Of a DNA stretch of 6,100 nt, positions 1 to 5,636 are shown piece after piece. The stretch's first letter is position 1; every line of letters begins with the position of its first letter. The stretch comes from Thermoanaerobaculaceae bacterium (lineage in GTDB: Bacteria; Acidobacteriota; UBA4820). A program made the translations under genes and the position numbers. Where the stretch lies: the NCBI GenBank assembly GCA_012798145.1, contig JAAZNT010000243.1:1-6100 (forward strand), read 5' to 3'. Below the pieces are notes generated by a model. The model saw only the letters and a list, made by a program, of their open reading frames with translations, ran no database searches and was not told the origin of the DNA.

Positions 1-4
1 TTAA

Positions 5-1213
5 TTCAAAACTCTTGCGGATATTGCTCCGACAATTTATAAACTTGTGGGAGAAAAGGTAGAAGGACTTGACGGAACTCCTCTTGATGAAGATAGCAAA
101 AAAATAGTTCCTCTTTCAACGCTTCTTCCGTTAAATGAATACAGATGGAAACCGCTGTTCGGAGCCACAGATGGAAAATATAAGTGGATAAAAGGCGACC
201 AAATTAAACTTTTTGATTTGACAGCAGACCCAAATGAAACAGTTGACATTTCCAAAGCAGCACCTAAGGAAAGTCTTTATTTGAAAAGTCACATTCCATC
301 TTACGAATCGATAAGAAGCACAATGGAACTGTCATCATTCTCAGGACTTGGATACCTCACAGGGACTCCAGCAAAAGAGACAAATATAGAGAACCTTCCC
401 GATCCAGAAAATATGATGTCAGTATTTTACGAAATTGATAAGATAAGGATTTTGAGAGAGAAAGGAAATTTCGTTGAAGCAGCAAAAACGGCCGAAGATG
501 CTCTTAAAAAGGACAAGGGAAATCCATCTCTCCTTTTTTCTTATGGAGATTCTTTAAGGCATATCGAAAAGCTTGACGAAGCAATTAAATATCTTGATGA
601 ATCCTTAAAAATATCGCCGGCTCTTGTTCCTTCACTTGTATCAAAGGGATATGCCCTTTTGGCGAAAGATAAAAAGGAAGAAGCGGTAAAATGTTTTGAA
701 AAAGCATTGGAATATGACCCGGATTCAATTGAGGCGACAAATCCTCTTGTCGGCTACTATCTTGACATAAACAAACCGCAAATTGCTCTTCCTATCCTTG
801 AAGACGCAATCAAAAGGGGAATAGCCAACGCGGACACCTATCTTATGCAGGGAAGAGTTCACTTAATACAGAACAAGCAGGAACTTGCAGAACAAGATTT
901 CAATAGCGCTCTTTCAATAACTCTTAAGCCTTACGAGACTTTAAAATCAATAGGCGATATATACTTAATGAGGGGCTTTCCAGACAAGGCGCGGGCGATT
1001 TTCCTTGAAGGAATAAAAAGATATCCCGAATATGCTCCTAACTATTTGACGCTTGGAGCTTTTTATATGACATACGAAGATTACAAATCAGCCCTTGATG
1101 TGTTTGAAAGGGCTCTGAAACTTAATCTTTCTCCAGATGACAAAAAAAATGTGGCAGAAATTGTTGAAGGATTAAAAGAGAGTCTAAATATGAAAAACAC
1201 TGAAATTAAATAA
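5..1213 (+). CDS. Sulfatase C-terminal region fused to TPR repeats (5'-incomplete or interrupted)
   Basis: The reading frame opens right after an in-frame TAA at 2-4 and begins with DIAPTIYKLVG, then GLDGTPL. This is the late alkaline-phosphatase/sulfatase-fold motif normally found well inside type I sulfatases. The next sulfatase signature, KLFDLTADPNET, is at residues 54-65 counted from the GTG at 47, followed by the LGYLTG and LPDPEN linker typical of sulfatase-TPR proteins. From about residue 125 to 365 there are six to seven TPR-like helical repeats, with FEKALEYDPDS and FERALKLNLSP as the clearest. The metal-binding and formylglycine (C/S-x-P-x-R) parts of the catalytic domain are absent and would lie before the window. 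The GTG at 47 allows a 388-residue product but cuts through a conserved motif, so I do not believe it is the native start. Likely a broken gene, a frameshift, or an artefact at a contig edge. Substrate cannot be inferred. No signal peptide is visible because the N-terminus is missing. Confidence 0.75.
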   Translation, partial: FKTLADIAPTIYKLVGEKVEGLDGTPLDEDSKKIVPLSTLLPLNEYRWKPLFGATDGKYKWIKGDQIKLFDLTADPNETVDISKAAPKESLYLKSHIPSYESIRSTMELSSFSGLGYLTGTPAKETNIENLPDPENMMSVFYEIDKIRILREKGNFVEAAKTAEDALKKDKGNPSLLFSYGDSLRHIEKLDEAIKYLDESLKISPALVPSLVSKGYALLAKDKKEEAVKCFEKALEYDPDSIEATNPLVGYYLDINKPQIALPILEDAIKRGIANADTYLMQGRVHLIQNKQELAEQDFNSALSITLKPYETLKSIGDIYLMRGFPDKARAIFLEGIKRYPEYAPNYLTLGAFYMTYEDYKSALDVFERALKLNLSPDDKKNVAEIVEGLKESLNMKNTEIK

Positions 1214-1252
1214 AAAAAAGGAATCTTTCACTTATGAGAAATCGTATAACTG

Positions 1253-1281
1253 TTGTATTTTATTTGGAAAAGATTTATTCT
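1253..1281 (+). promoter_or_regulatory. Possible sigma-70-type promoter for the patatin/lipoprotein genes
   Basis: TTGTAT at 1253-1258 and TATTCT at 1276-1281 are separated by 17 bases, the usual spacing, in the 90-base gap before the patatin start at 1304. The region is AT-rich, so such matches arise by chance and this is only a candidate. It would give a short leader containing the GAGGAG ribosome site. Nothing else (operator, riboswitch or strong hairpin) stands out in this gap. Confidence 0.25.
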
Positions 1282-1291
1282 TAATGTTCCT

Positions 1292-1297
1292 GAGGAG
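1292..1297 (+). promoter_or_regulatory. Ribosome binding site fixing the TTG start at 1304
   Basis: GAGGAG sits 6 bases upstream of TTG at 1304. That start gives a protein opening with a textbook lipoprotein signal (MKKIVIFLFF). The longer reading from TTG at 1253 would put 17 residues, including charged and proline residues, in front of the signal peptide and has no comparable site. Confidence 0.8.
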
Positions 1298-1303
1298 TTT
1301 GAT

Positions 1304-2185
1304 TTGAAAAAAATAGTAATCTTTTTATTTTTTGTTTTAATTGTTCTGTCCTGCGCCCCCAAAAGAGAGGTATTGAAGAAGACTGAAGAGATTGAAGCGC
1401 CTCCAATTTCACCAAAAAAAGTTGGATTGGCACTTGGCGGAGGAGGAGCCAGAGGATTCTCTGAGATCGGCGTTTTAAGAGTTTTGGAGCAGGAAAAAAT
1501 TCCAATTTCTTATGTTGCTGGAACATCGGTTGGAAGTTTGATCGGAGCTTTATACTGCGACCAAGGAAGGGTTGTTGACCTTGAATATTACGCTATGTCC
1601 TTAGAGAATGAAGATATATTTGATTACAATTACTTTGCAATTCTTTCAGGCGGAATTATAAAAGGCGATAAACTTGAAAATTTCCTTTCTCAAAATCTTC
1701 GTCATAAAATTCTTGAAGACTTCAAAATACCTTTAATTGTTGTTGCCACAGATTTGAGAACTGGTCAAAAAGTGGGCTTTGAAACGGGAAGCGTCCCAAT
1801 TGCAGTTCACGCATCCTGCGCAATTCCGGGGATATTTCAGCCAGTAAAAATAGGCAACACTCTTTTTGTTGACGGGGGTGTTGCTGAGCAGGTTCCCGTA
1901 AGTTTTCTCAAAGACAAAGGATTGGATGTTATTATAGCCGTGGCAATTCCTCCAGAAATTCCCTCTGAACCTCCGCAAAAAACATCTGATATAATTCGCC
2001 ACAGTCTCTCAATAATGTTTTCAAAAATTTCAGATTGTTCATTAAGTGAGGCAGATGTCATTATAAAACCCAAGTGCGGTGATGTTAAATTTAACGACTT
2101 TTCGCGCAGGAAAGAATTGATTTTGGCTGGTGAGGAAGCGGCAAGAGAAGTTCTTCCCAAAATCAAAGAAATGCTTGAGGAATAG
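1304..2185 (+). CDS. Patatin-like phospholipase, lipoprotein
   Basis: Predicted 293-residue serine lipid acyl hydrolase of the patatin/RssA group, which cleaves acyl chains from lipids with a Ser-Asp dyad. Residues 1-17 form a lipoprotein signal with lipobox VLSC (lipidated Cys17), so it should be anchored to a membrane on the periplasmic side. After a short linker come the glycine-rich oxyanion loop GGGGARG (45-51), the nucleophile elbow GTSVG (73-77, Ser75) and the DGG motif with catalytic Asp190 (190-192). All catalytic elements are present in the right order and spacing. One oddity is that the common GFxHIGVL after the oxyanion loop reads GFSEIGVL here. There is no obvious C-terminal beta-barrel domain, so this is the compact form rather than a PlpD-like protein. 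The next gene starts one base after the stop, so the pair is probably co-translated. Substrate and physiological role are unknown. Confidence 0.9.
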   Translation: MKKIVIFLFFVLIVLSCAPKREVLKKTEEIEAPPISPKKVGLALGGGGARGFSEIGVLRVLEQEKIPISYVAGTSVGSLIGALYCDQGRVVDLEYYAMSLENEDIFDYNYFAILSGGIIKGDKLENFLSQNLRHKILEDFKIPLIVVATDLRTGQKVGFETGSVPIAVHASCAIPGIFQPVKIGNTLFVDGGVAEQVPVSFLKDKGLDVIIAVAIPPEIPSEPPQKTSDIIRHSLSIMFSKISDCSLSEADVIIKPKCGDVKFNDFSRRKELILAGEEAAREVLPKIKEMLEE

Positions 2186-2186
2186 A

Positions 2187-2690
2187 ATGAAAAAGACGAT
2201 TTTTGCTGCGATTATTTTGTCTTTGTTGATAGGCTGTTCTCCTTTTAGAGTTAGGTATGTTTCTCCGGAAATAAAAAGCCAAATAAAAGAGCCATTGGCG
2301 TTGAAAGTTTTCGCGGAACCCCCAATGCTTGAGAATGAACTAAATGATTACGCCCTGCGGAAACTTTCTCTTATGGCGACAGTAATTGACTCAAAAGAAA
2401 GCGGAACGATAGAGATAAAATTTAAAACTAAACAGCAGTTGACGATTGACAAAGATGGAAAAACAATTTTTGCAACAAATTCGGAAGTTCTTCCAAGAAA
2501 AAGGCATATTTTCCAATCTTCAGAAATGGAATTTGCGGTTTACGACAAAGACAAAAATCTTGTTTATAAAAGTGTTTACAAATACGAAGGAAGAAACGAT
2601 TACAAGGTGGATTATTTGCAAACTCCAGAAAATGCAATGGAAGAATGTCTTGATAGAATATTGGAAAAATTAAAGAGGGATTTAAAATGA
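2187..2690 (+). CDS. Small lipoprotein of unknown function
   Basis: 167-residue protein I do not recognise. ATG at 2187 follows a GAGGA site (2176-2180) and lies one base after the patatin stop. It gives MKKTIFAAIILSLLIGC, a clear lipoprotein signal with lipobox LIGC (Cys17). Longer in-frame starts would overlap the patatin gene and bury the signal. The mature part has a beta-rich middle (about 72-135, alternating hydrophobic strands such as GTIEIKFKTK and EMEFAVYDKD) and a charged C-terminal helix (about 147-167). Signal peptide, size and beta-rich core loosely recall small envelope-assembly lipoproteins (LptE-like), but no diagnostic motif supports that name. It ends in an ATGA overlap with the flavin reductase gene, and its tight coupling to the patatin gene suggests a shared envelope location. 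Confidence 0.85.
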   Translation: MKKTIFAAIILSLLIGCSPFRVRYVSPEIKSQIKEPLALKVFAEPPMLENELNDYALRKLSLMATVIDSKESGTIEIKFKTKQQLTIDKDGKTIFATNSEVLPRKRHIFQSSEMEFAVYDKDKNLVYKSVYKYEGRNDYKVDYLQTPENAMEECLDRILEKLKRDLK

Positions 2691-3181
2691 AAGAAAATTT
2701 TGATTCGCTCTCACTAAAAATTTTTGAAGTGTTTGACAAAGATTGGGCAATTTTGGTTTCAGGAAGTGAAAAACCAAATCCAATGACTATTTCTTGGGGA
2801 GGAATGGGAACCTTATACAACAAGCCGGTTGTCACAGTCTATGTAAGGCCTACAAGATACAGTTTTGGACTAATGATGAAACACAACGAATTTACGGTTA
2901 GTTTCCTTCCTAAAAAAATGAAAAAAGTTTATGATATTTGTGGGAGTTTGAGCGGAAAAGATTGCGACAAATGGGATGCCGCGAAAATCACTCCCGCCAA
3001 ATCTTCTGTCATTAAAACGCCTTTTGTAGAAGGAGCAAAACTTGCATTTGAATGCAAAACGATAGCAAGAGCGCCTTTTAAAAAGGAGAGTTTTCTTACA
3101 AAAGAAATATTTAATTTTTATGAAAAAGAAGATTTTCACACAATTTTCATTGGAGAAGTCGTAAAGACACATAAAAGTTGA
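2687..3181 (+). CDS. Flavin reductase family protein (FMN-binding split barrel)
   Basis: 164-residue protein of the flavin reductase-like, FMN-binding split-barrel family (COG1853 type), which binds FMN and in several characterised members reduces flavin with NAD(P)H. Supporting features are the N-terminal strand DWAILVSGSE followed by NPMTISWGG (31-39), the VTVYVRPTRYSF segment (49-60) that contacts flavin in family members, the EFTVSF strand (68-73), and the C-terminal HTIFIGEVV strand (151-159). The length suits a minimal single-domain member. ATG at 2687 overlaps the preceding TGA in ATGA, with AGAGGGA at 2674-2680 as ribosome site, so it is translationally coupled to the lipoprotein. There is no signal peptide, so it is cytoplasmic. 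The electron acceptor and partner enzyme are not deducible. No monooxygenase is nearby. Confidence 0.85.
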   Translation: MKENFDSLSLKIFEVFDKDWAILVSGSEKPNPMTISWGGMGTLYNKPVVTVYVRPTRYSFGLMMKHNEFTVSFLPKKMKKVYDICGSLSGKDCDKWDAAKITPAKSSVIKTPFVEGAKLAFECKTIARAPFKKESFLTKEIFNFYEKEDFHTIFIGEVVKTHKS

Positions 3182-3204
3182 TTTTTTGAAATGTGTGATA
3201 AAAT
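3178..3204 (+). promoter_or_regulatory. Possible extended -10 promoter before the receiver gene
   Basis: TTGATT (3178-3183) and TAAAAT (3199-3204) are 15 bases apart, with a TG dinucleotide one base before the -10 (TGA-TAAAAT), an extended -10 arrangement. It lies in the 51-base gap that separates the receiver/rlmI pair from the tightly packed upstream genes. The short spacer and AT-rich background make this tentative. Confidence 0.25.
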
Positions 3205-3218
3205 ATGCTTTGAAGAAA

Positions 3219-3227
3219 AGGAAGGGG
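3219..3227 (+). promoter_or_regulatory. Ribosome binding site favouring the TTG start at 3233
   Basis: The purine-rich AGGAAGGGG ends 5 bases before TTG at 3233. The alternative ATG at 3191 has no convincing Shine-Dalgarno and would add 14 residues in front of the first beta strand of the receiver fold, which normally begins within a few residues of the start. Confidence 0.7.
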
Positions 3228-3232
3228 CTTTT

Positions 3233-3616
3233 TTGTCACGAATTATAATAGTAGATGATTACAAGCCATTTTGCATAATGTGGGCTGATTTTCTTGCCTC
3301 AAATTATCCGGGGAAGGCTATAATTCAAATTTTCACAAATCCTTTTTCGGCGATGCCCCATCTTGATTCAAACATTTCATTGCTTTTGATTGATTATGAG
3401 ATGCCTCAAATTGACGGGAAGAAATTTCTGGAATACGCCGCAAGCAAGGGAGTCAAAAGAAGCAGAATGATAGTAACAAGTGCAAAAGACATCAATGAAC
3501 TTCACAAAATCTTTCCACCCGGAAGCTGCCTTGCGGTAATAAACAAGGAAGACCCTGCTCAAAACGAAGCTTTTATTATGATTCTTGATTCCTTTATGAA
3601 AAAACTTGAGTGTTAA
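3233..3616 (+). CDS. Stand-alone response regulator receiver domain (CheY-like)
   Basis: 127-residue single-domain receiver that would accept a phosphoryl group from a histidine kinase. It opens with strand SRIIIVDD, giving the acidic pair Asp8-Asp9. The phospho-acceptor is Asp54 in LLLIDYEMPQIDG (50-62). The switch Thr/Ser lies in IVTSA (80-84), and the conserved Lys105 ends strand 5 in VINKED. All key residues for phosphorylation are present. The usual proline after the lysine (K-P) is replaced by Glu. There is no DNA-binding, enzyme or other output domain, so it acts by protein contact, as CheY or Spo0F do, or as a phosphate sink. No kinase is encoded here. Its last codons overlap the start of the rRNA methyltransferase gene. 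The start is TTG at 3233 on ribosome-site grounds; ATG at 3191 is the alternative. Confidence 0.85.
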   Translation: MSRIIIVDDYKPFCIMWADFLASNYPGKAIIQIFTNPFSAMPHLDSNISLLLIDYEMPQIDGKKFLEYAASKGVKRSRMIVTSAKDINELHKIFPPGSCLAVINKEDPAQNEAFIMILDSFMKKLEC

Positions 3617-4811
3617 AAAAGTGGAAAAAATTTACGCATCTTCCCTTCCATCTCTCAAATTTAGAAAAAACGGTGACAAAAGGTTCAAAAATGGCCACCC
3701 ATGGGTTTTCTCAAACGAACTTGATAATTTACCCAAATATGAAAGCGGCCAGATGGTTTCTCTTTTTTCTAACAGTGGGAAGCTTGCGGCTATTGGCTAC
3801 TACAATTCCCACAGTCTAATCGCTTTCAGAGAACTTGTCAGAAGCGACCTAATCAAAGATGATTTCATTAATGAGAGGATAAAAAAAGCGCTGAATTACA
3901 GAAATCAACTTTACCCCAAAGAAGAAGCGAAGAGGGTTATTTATGGAGAATCTGACAGACTTCCCGGGTTAATTGTTGATCTTTATGGTAACTCTGTTGT
4001 TATTCAGACATTGACAGCGGGAATGGAAAAACTTAAGGATAAAGTTATGGATGCTCTTGAGGAAATCATAAAACCTGAAAAAATATTCTTTAAAAATGAC
4101 ACATCTTCAAGAGTATTGGAAAATCTTGAAAAGGAGTTTTCGATTGTCAAAGGCAGAGACACTTTTATTGAAGCCACTTTTTTAGGCGTCAAATTTAATT
4201 ATGACGCGGAAAAGGCACAAAAAACGGGACTTTTCCTTGATCAAAGAGACAACATTTCTCTTCTTTCTTCATTTGATTTAAAAGGGAAAAAGGTGTTGGA
4301 CCTTTTCTCTTATTTTGGAGCTTGGGGTTTAAGAGCATTAACGCTCGGAGCGGCAAGCGTAACTTTTGTTGATTCTTCAAGATACGCTCTTCAGATCGCT
4401 TCTGAAACAGCCCAAAAGAGCGGTTTTGGTAATTGTTTTTCAGTTGAAAGCAATGTTTTTGATTATCTTGCTTCTCTTATTTCTCAAGGCGATAAATTTG
4501 ATTTTGTTTTTTCTGACCCGCCCGCATTTGCAAAATCGTCAAAGCATATTAAAGAAGCTTGCAGAGCTTACACTCGGCTTAATGAGAAATGCCTGCGTGT
4601 ATTAAACAAAGGAGGAGTTCTGATCGCTTCAAGTTGTTCTCATCACATTCCTTACGAGATTTTCTTAAATACTCTTGAAGAAGCTGCTTCAAACTCAAAA
4701 AAGCAGGTGCGACTGCTGTTTTCTGGGAGGCAGTCGCTTGACCACCCTATTTTGCTTAATTTTCCGGAAAGCAGTTATCTCAAAACATTCTTTTTGAAAG
4801 TTGAAGACTAA
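3606..4811 (+). CDS. rlmI: RlmI-like 23S rRNA (cytosine-5) methyltransferase
   Basis: 401-residue SAM-dependent methyltransferase of the RlmI family (E. coli RlmI, 396 residues, makes m5C1962 in 23S rRNA). The N-terminal PUA-like RNA-binding domain covers about 15-80 and contains the hallmark NGHPWVFSNEL (29-39). A middle domain follows with GESDRLPGLIVDLYG (114-128). The catalytic Rossmann domain has KTGLFLDQRDN (206-216), SAM-binding VLDLFSYFGAWGLRA (230-244), acidic end of strand 2 FVDSS (254-258), motif IV DPPAF (304-308) and motif VI SSCSHH (342-347), whose Cys344 is the expected catalytic cysteine. The C-terminal SLDHPILLNFPES matches the family end. The gene is intact and full length. 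TTG at 3606 overlaps the receiver gene by 11 bases. GTG at 3621 is an equally possible start; both have weak ribosome sites and both keep the PUA domain. It acts in the cytoplasm during ribosome assembly. The exact target base in this organism is inferred from the family. Confidence 0.93.
   Translation: MSVKKVEKIYASSLPSLKFRKNGDKRFKNGHPWVFSNELDNLPKYESGQMVSLFSNSGKLAAIGYYNSHSLIAFRELVRSDLIKDDFINERIKKALNYRNQLYPKEEAKRVIYGESDRLPGLIVDLYGNSVVIQTLTAGMEKLKDKVMDALEEIIKPEKIFFKNDTSSRVLENLEKEFSIVKGRDTFIEATFLGVKFNYDAEKAQKTGLFLDQRDNISLLSSFDLKGKKVLDLFSYFGAWGLRALTLGAASVTFVDSSRYALQIASETAQKSGFGNCFSVESNVFDYLASLISQGDKFDFVFSDPPAFAKSSKHIKEACRAYTRLNEKCLRVLNKGGVLIASSCSHHIPYEIFLNTLEEAASNSKKQVRLLFSGRQSLDHPILLNFPESSYLKTFFLKVED
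4709..4737 (+). repeat. Perfect 8-base inverted repeat inside rlmI
   Basis: GCGACTGC (4709-4716) and GCAGTCGC (4730-4737) are exact reverse complements around a 13-base loop, GC-rich against an AT-rich background. It lies in coding sequence for the C-terminal end of the methyltransferase, about 75 bases before the stop, and is not followed by a U-tract. It could form an mRNA hairpin, but may be a by-product of codons for conserved residues. Confidence 0.6.
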
Positions 4812-4817
4812 AGCTCC

Positions 4818-5093
4818 TTATATTCTTCCCTTGATTTTAAGTTGAAGGTGGTTTGAAATTACATTTTGGGCGCTCTGAAGCTTCATAATTTTTTGATTTC
4901 GCTTCTTGATTGCCATAAAGTCGTTTGGGTCTATTATCTCGGCTCGTAATTCCCTTAAAAGTTTTTCGACTTCAAAAAGAAGTTCCCTCATCTCCTCTAT
5001 AGTAAGTCTTTTCAAGTTGGTTGGAGAAGGGATAATGTAACCTTCCATAAGGGATGTTGCCATAGCGTAAGAAGAGCCGCCCATAAAAGCCAT
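4818..5093 (-). CDS. Small protein of unknown function, coupled to DUF4416
   Basis: 91-residue protein I do not recognise. ATG at 5093-5091 overlaps the DUF4416 stop by one base (TAATG) and is preceded by AAAAGGAGGT (5111-5102), nearly a perfect Shine-Dalgarno, with spacing of about 8-9 bases, so translation is well supported. The N-terminal ~25 residues are Gly/Ser/Met-rich and mildly hydrophobic (MAFMGGSSYAMATSLMEG), too weak for a clear signal peptide or membrane helix. From about 29 to 90 the sequence is strongly helical, with two amphipathic segments (about 32-52, TIEEMRELLFEVEKLLREL, and 58-88) separated by DPND, suggesting a helical hairpin or coiled coil. The C-terminus is basic. It may be a partner of the DUF4416 or BFN protein, but this rests on operon position only. 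Confidence 0.8.
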   Translation of the reverse strand: MAFMGGSSYAMATSLMEGYIIPSPTNLKRLTIEEMRELLFEVEKLLRELRAEIIDPNDFMAIKKRNQKIMKLQSAQNVISNHLQLKIKGRI

Positions 5094-5629
5094 TATTTTC
5101 TACCTCCTTTTAAGATATTAACATACTCTTTCCTTGCTTCAAAGAGGAAATTTTGAATAAAAGGGCTTTTGTAGTCAGGAAAAGTCCAAGGAAGAGAAAC
5201 AAACTCTTTGTTTTGGTATAAAAGCGTTATTTCACCAAAAATTCCATTTCCAATATGAATTCTATGGGAAAAATTCTTTGTGCTGGCGAGAACCACTCTT
5301 GACTCTGACAGGAAGCCGGGATCAATATTTACTTGGCGATTTCCGGTTTTGTCAAGGAAAGTTTTTTCAAGGGCGTCTGATTTTAGTTTAACAACAGGCA
5401 ATTTGTCTTCAGTGTCAAGGTTTTCAAATGCCACGAGAAATTTAAAGAGATTTTTCCCCATTTCCTTTTCATAGTAACTTGTAAAATTAAAGTCAAAACT
5501 CTCTGATTTAATTAAAATTTTGCCAAAACAGTTAGTAAGAGCCTTTTCTATCTCACTTCTTGGAACTATGATGTTGTGTGTTACCGCCGCAAAAAGGAGT
5601 GAGGGATTTGGGGGCTTAATTATGCCCAA
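5093..5629 (-). CDS. DUF4416 family protein
   Basis: 178-residue protein matching the uncharacterised DUF4416 family over its full length. Family-typical blocks are the N-terminal KPPNPSLLFAAVT (5-17), FDFNFTSYYEKEMG (45-58), the VNIDPGFLSESRVVLASTKN stretch (100-119) and FSHRIHIGNGIFGEITLLY (120-138), then LPWTFPDY (146-153). No biochemical function is established for the family to my knowledge. It has no signal peptide or membrane segment, so it is probably cytoplasmic. The start is TTG at 5629: a TGA lies two codons upstream in frame, no better start exists before the conserved KPP, and an AGGTGA precedes it closely, overlapping the stop of the BFN gene. Spacing is 7 bases from the upstream gene and -1 to the downstream gene, so all three are likely one transcript. 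Confidence 0.9.
   Translation of the reverse strand: MGIIKPPNPSLLFAAVTHNIIVPRSEIEKALTNCFGKILIKSESFDFNFTSYYEKEMGKNLFKFLVAFENLDTEDKLPVVKLKSDALEKTFLDKTGNRQVNIDPGFLSESRVVLASTKNFSHRIHIGNGIFGEITLLYQNKEFVSLPWTFPDYKSPFIQNFLFEARKEYVNILKGGRK
5102..5111 (-). promoter_or_regulatory. Near-consensus Shine-Dalgarno inside the end of the DUF4416 gene
   Basis: On the minus strand AAAAGGAGGT matches the anti-Shine-Dalgarno over its whole core. It also encodes part of the C-terminal KGGRK of the DUF4416 protein, so those residues are shaped by the need to start the 91-residue protein. It fixes the ATG at 5093 as the start of that gene. Confidence 0.85.
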
Positions 5630-5636
5630 GAGTCAC

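Noticed and set aside
1226..1241. Hairpin TTTC...GAAA after the sulfatase-TPR gene as terminator
   Set aside because: Only four AT-rich pairs and no following T-tract.
1226..1250. Second promoter candidate TTTCAC / TATAAC
   Set aside because: The spacer is only 13 bases, too short for a sigma-70 promoter.
1253..1303. Longer patatin start at TTG 1253
   Set aside because: It places 17 residues before the lipoprotein signal and lacks a ribosome site, whereas TTG 1304 has GAGGAG 6 bases upstream.
1837..2166. Minus-strand open frames inside the patatin gene (also 1733-2002)
   Set aside because: They lie opposite a well-supported gene with intact catalytic motifs and show no recognisable domain or start signals.
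2130..2186. Longer start for the small lipoprotein inside the patatin gene
   Set aside because: It would bury the signal peptide behind 19 very basic residues; ATG 2187 has its own ribosome site.
2428..2835. Minus-strand open frame across the lipoprotein/flavin reductase junction
   Set aside because: It shadows two well-supported genes and has no recognisable motif.
3191..3232. ATG 3191 as start of the receiver gene
   Set aside because: No good Shine-Dalgarno, and it adds a Cys-rich stretch before the first receiver strand. Kept only as an alternative.
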